The translations under genes and the position numbers were made by a program. From NCBI GenBank assembly GCA_946534895.1, contig CAMNDE010000015.1:1-51080 (forward strand): DNA of 51,080 nt, given 5' to 3'. Position 1 is the stretch's first letter. The number at the start of each line of letters is the position of its first letter. The DNA is from UBA2943 sp946534895 (GTDB lineage: Bacteria; Bacillota; Clostridia; Christensenellales; Aristaeellaceae). Under the pieces are notes generated by a model. That model did not search any database. It worked only from the letters and a program-made list of their open reading frames with translations, and was not told the DNA's origin. Below, piece by piece: positions 48,599 to 51,080 of the stretch.

Positions 48599-48627
48599 AA
48601 TGTACCAAAACCCCCGGGGAAAGTCAA
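48599..48627 (-). promoter_or_regulatory. Sigma-A promoter of the GH3 gene
   Basis: On the minus strand TTGACT (48622-48627) and TACATT (48599-48604) have a 17-nt spacer. Transcription would start near 48592, just before the palindrome at 48573-48588. Confidence 0.65.
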
Positions 48628-48683
48628 TTCCCGGCATATTGCCGCGTCCTGCGCGCAATGGCGCGGACGGACTGCTTCCGGAA

Positions 48684-49160
48684 TCACTTGACGGCGAAGG
48701 CGTAGATGTCCTCATAGTTTCTGAGCCGGACTTCCCGCAGAAAGCGGCTGTCCAGCTTCCGGATGCGCATGAGGGAGCGCTTTTCCTTCCCCGAAAGCCC
48801 CGCGTCTGCCAGCAGCGCGTCCACTTCCTCGCGCACTTCCAGAAGGTTCAGTACAAGTTCGCCCTTTTCGGCGGACAGGACTTTTCTGCGCGCAATGTGC
48901 CGCGTGGCCAGATTGCTGACGGCGAAGAAAGCGCCCATCATGCAGGTGGGCACGACGCCCGCGATCTCAAAGATGCGGCCGTAGACGTCGCTGTAGTGAT
49001 AGATGGCCCTGGCGACAGGCAGGTCCAGGACGGTCAGCACGGACATGACCATGAGAAAGATGCCCGCCCAGATGCACACTGCGGCGGAACGCGCATATCC
49101 GTATCCGGCGGGCCATATGTCCGTCCGGGTACTTTTCCGGGTTACGGTCTGGTCATTCAT
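48684..49160 (-). CDS. Small membrane protein, unknown
   Basis: This is a 158-residue protein with two membrane helices (about 25-46 and 68-90) and a charged C-terminal half with 'VREEVDALLADAGLSGKEKRSLMRIRKLD'. The N-terminal half has a PAP2-like flavour ('YHYSDVYGRIFEIAGVV'), but the catalytic PAP2 motifs are absent, so it could be a truncated or divergent relative. The ATG at 49160 is preferred to a GTG at 49169; only a weak GAAAG precedes it. It lies between the DUF4838 gene and the GH3 gene. No function is proposed. Confidence 0.55.
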   Translation of the reverse strand: MNDQTVTRKSTRTDIWPAGYGYARSAAVCIWAGIFLMVMSVLTVLDLPVARAIYHYSDVYGRIFEIAGVVPTCMMGAFFAVSNLATRHIARRKVLSAEKGELVLNLLEVREEVDALLADAGLSGKEKRSLMRIRKLDSRFLREVRLRNYEDIYAFAVK

Positions 49161-49230
49161 GTACGTCACGCTTTCATGGTTGGATTAGGAGCTGCAGATG
49201 CGGGAATGTGCCCGGCATATTTGTACAGGT

Positions 49231-50958
49231 TCAGTTCGCCCACCAGTATCCCGGCTCCTTTTCCCCCTTCAGGATATCCAGACAGGTATCGGCGTCGGCC
49301 CGCTCCCAGAGCATGGTGATGCCCATCTCTTTCATGTCCGGCCGGAACCGGTCAATGAGCGCATTGCGCTCCTCTGAGCCCTTGGGCGTCAGCAGAATGC
49401 GCAGATACCGCACAGCCATTTCCTGAAAACGGATGCGGCGCAGGATCACTTCATTGTCCGCGTTTTCCGCGGCCCTGCGGAAACATTCCTCGCAGGCTTC
49501 CACCAGTTCCATGGTATGCCAGGGCTTGTCCGGGTGGTTGAAGCAGTACAGATGGCCGTTTGCCGCAGCAGCCCGGTATACGGTTTCCAGGTATTCGTCC
49601 ATATACGGGGCGGCATGCCCGTAGACGGCCGCGAGAAACTCGGAGCGGGCGGAGCGGACATCCATGTCCGGATCCCACATGGCCTTTCCGAGCAGATAGG
49701 CGCGCAGGTCGTTCATTTCACCGCCGCCCGGCGCGCCGCACCCCTGTTCAAACAGGCCGCGCACATGGTTCTGCGCAAAGAAGCGGATGTTCTCGGCCAG
49801 CACATGGAAATTGGGGTGCGGCATCCAGTAGTGCGAGAAATTGGTGACATAGTCCCAGATATACAGGCGGTCGCACTTCTTTCCCCAGTCGATCAGGTCA
49901 TCCCGGAAGGACTGGGCATAGTCCTTTCTCGGGGCGTCCGGGTCATCCACGGTGCATTCCGTGAGCGGATGCAGGAAACAGCACTCAATGGTGCACAGGC
50001 GTACGCACACATTCCTGCGGGCGTGCACATGCCTGGGCGGGCGCCTCGTATACTGATAGGCGAGGGTGTCGATGATGACGTCCGGAAACTCCTTTTCCAC
50101 TTCCTCGGCCACCGCGTTGACAAAGTGCAGAAGCGAGCCTGACTGCGAGCCCTCGTATGCGTCCAGAGCACGGCATGCGGGACATGTGCAGCCGTTGTAG
50201 TTGTCGTCCTGGGAAAGGGAGAAAATCCTGGCATCGGGCTGACTTCGTATATCCTCAAGCACCTGTTCCGTCACAAGGCGCAGCACGTCCGGATTGGTGA
50301 GGCACAGCTGGGTCTTTTCCCGGATGCGCTTCCCGTCAATTTCCGCAAAGTACTCCGGATGCGTGTCAAAATATTCTTCCGGACGCAGAAGATGCCGGCA
50401 GAAGGTGTGCACAAAATAGGACTGCCCGTACTGTACGCGGCCGCCGGTTCTGGGATCTGCCTGGGAATCCTGGCCGTTGATCCCGCGCTTTATGGCATAC
50501 AGGGGATCCCGGAGCTGGAATACGGAAGAGGAGCGGTATTCCAGGACGGGCACTTTCCGGATATGCACGGGAGGCAGCGCAAAAGCTTCAAGACAGGGAA
50601 TGGTTTCCACTTCCGGGGAAAAGAAGCGGCAGCCCAGGCAGTCCTCCAGAAAGGCGTACACGCCGTAGAGCGTGCCCCGGGGATGGATGCCCGTGATGCA
50701 GAGCCTGCGGTCATCACAGTCGATGACAAACCCGTCATCTGTAAGATCCGGATCCGGCACAAGGCCCGCGGATATGCACGCGTCCCTGCCGATAAAAATG
50801 GCGGGAATATCCGGACCGGGAGCAGTCCTGATCTCGAAGGTCCGGCCGGATATCCGGCTCAGATAGCTGCGGAGCTCTTCGGCGGCGAAACGTTCCGCTT
50901 CCGCGACATTCACTGCGGTCACAATGGGGACGGCGGTCAGATCATTCCAGAGGATCAT
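49231..50958 (-). CDS. DUF4838 protein (glycoside hydrolase-like)
   Basis: This is a 575-residue cytoplasmic protein. The N-terminal domain (about 1-130) is of the GH67/GH20 beta-alpha type ('AAEELRSYLSRISGRTF', 'RGTLYGVYAFLEDCLGCRFF'). The middle is the DUF4838 barrel: D251-D252-x4-C257-T-C259-x-x-C262 and 'DRLYIWDYVTNFSHYWMPHPN'. The C-terminal part is helical. Related proteins are coded within polysaccharide-use loci and are assumed to be hydrolases, but I know of no firm substrate. The ATG at 50958 has GGAG ten nucleotides upstream; a TTG two codons earlier sits too close to it. A palindrome lies about 100 nt upstream. Confidence 0.82.
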   Translation of the reverse strand: MILWNDLTAVPIVTAVNVAEAERFAAEELRSYLSRISGRTFEIRTAPGPDIPAIFIGRDACISAGLVPDPDLTDDGFVIDCDDRRLCITGIHPRGTLYGVYAFLEDCLGCRFFSPEVETIPCLEAFALPPVHIRKVPVLEYRSSSVFQLRDPLYAIKRGINGQDSQADPRTGGRVQYGQSYFVHTFCRHLLRPEEYFDTHPEYFAEIDGKRIREKTQLCLTNPDVLRLVTEQVLEDIRSQPDARIFSLSQDDNYNGCTCPACRALDAYEGSQSGSLLHFVNAVAEEVEKEFPDVIIDTLAYQYTRRPPRHVHARRNVCVRLCTIECCFLHPLTECTVDDPDAPRKDYAQSFRDDLIDWGKKCDRLYIWDYVTNFSHYWMPHPNFHVLAENIRFFAQNHVRGLFEQGCGAPGGGEMNDLRAYLLGKAMWDPDMDVRSARSEFLAAVYGHAAPYMDEYLETVYRAAAANGHLYCFNHPDKPWHTMELVEACEECFRRAAENADNEVILRRIRFQEMAVRYLRILLTPKGSEERNALIDRFRPDMKEMGITMLWERADADTCLDILKGEKEPGYWWAN

Positions 50959-51053
50959 GTTCAATCATCTCCATGACAGGGATTGAAAATGAGAAGAAAA
51001 ACATAGGGTCACAGTCAGTTCAGGAGCCCTGAATCCGGTTTTCCAGGCGGAAC

Positions 51054-51063
51054 GAACCGGTTC
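51054..51063. promoter_or_regulatory. LacI-family operator-like palindrome upstream of the DUF4838 gene
   Basis: GAACCGGTTC is a perfect 10-bp palindrome that matches the AANCGNTT core of LacI/GalR-type operators. It lies about 96 nt before the DUF4838 ATG. A clear promoter is not visible because the window ends 17 nt further on. Confidence 0.35.
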
Positions 51064-51080
51064 AGGCAGATGGGTGTAAC

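Noticed and set aside
48640..48670. A GC-rich inverted repeat after the small membrane protein gene as a terminator
   Set aside because: The stem is interrupted and no T-run follows it on the minus strand.
1..51080. CRISPR arrays, insertion sequences, tRNA or rRNA genes
   Set aside because: I looked for regular repeats, transposase motifs, terminal inverted repeats and tRNA-like cloverleaf segments with CCA ends and found none.

Overview
The window is a GC-rich stretch (about 60% G+C by eye) of a low-copy bacterial chromosome with dense, short-gapped operons on both strands. The gene set points to a member of the Clostridia (Bacillota). It has secD-secF-recJ-relA-dtd-MBL-hemZ in one row, a T-box leader in front of proS, mutS2 with an Smr domain, zapA, UPF0291 and DUF1292 proteins, a bifunctional RelA/SpoT, AsnA and a clostridial HflX. 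Several genes for sugar degradation and peptide uptake suggest a gut or rumen anaerobe. I cannot name the genus. There are no rRNA, tRNA, CRISPR or insertion sequences that I can see.

Layout. 1-1129 (minus): a partial TIM-barrel protein running off the left edge and a DUF1292 protein. 1278-10378 (plus): a MATE exporter, a GT4 glycosyltransferase, HflX with a JAMM-like N-terminal domain, AsnA, a small HlyD-like fragment, an aconitase-family hydratase and a GNAT-HIT fusion protein. 10383-11974 (minus): trmB and mscS. 11975-12638: an AT-richer patch holding the relic of an AAA+/DUF4143 ATPase. 12639-24303 (plus): T-box-controlled proS, a small secreted protein, then the secDF-recJ-relA-dtd-MBL-hemZ operon. 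24361-28047 (minus): a tightly overlapping envelope-type operon (GT2/GtrA glycosyltransferase, a 49-residue membrane peptide, a secreted phosphodiester-glycosidase-like protein, an Lgt-like membrane protein and UPF0291), with ybaK upstream. 28249-38884 (plus): cyclophilin, zapA, U32 protease, mutS2, an OmpR-type two-component system, chorismate mutase, shikimate kinase, a glutamate-5-kinase-like enzyme and a beta-lactamase-fold hydrolase. 38920-45247 (plus): a DUF3899-like protein and an oligopeptide ABC transporter. 45316-50958 (minus): a secreted HAD phosphatase, a GH3 beta-glucosidase, a small membrane protein and a DUF4838 protein.

How the genes work together. The plus-strand core from 14949 to 24303 couples protein export (SecDF), repair (RecJ), stringent response (RelA), proofreading of D-aminoacyl-tRNA (Dtd) and a radical-SAM HemZ-like enzyme. 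Accurate proline charging is split between a ProRS without room for an editing insertion and a free-standing YbaK deacylase. The right end is a catabolic block for glycosides, and two of its promoters carry palindromes that look like operators. The most unusual items are the JAMM-like domain on HflX, the GNAT-HIT fusion, and the coupled glycosyltransferase/peptide/phosphodiester-glycosidase/Lgt-like operon.
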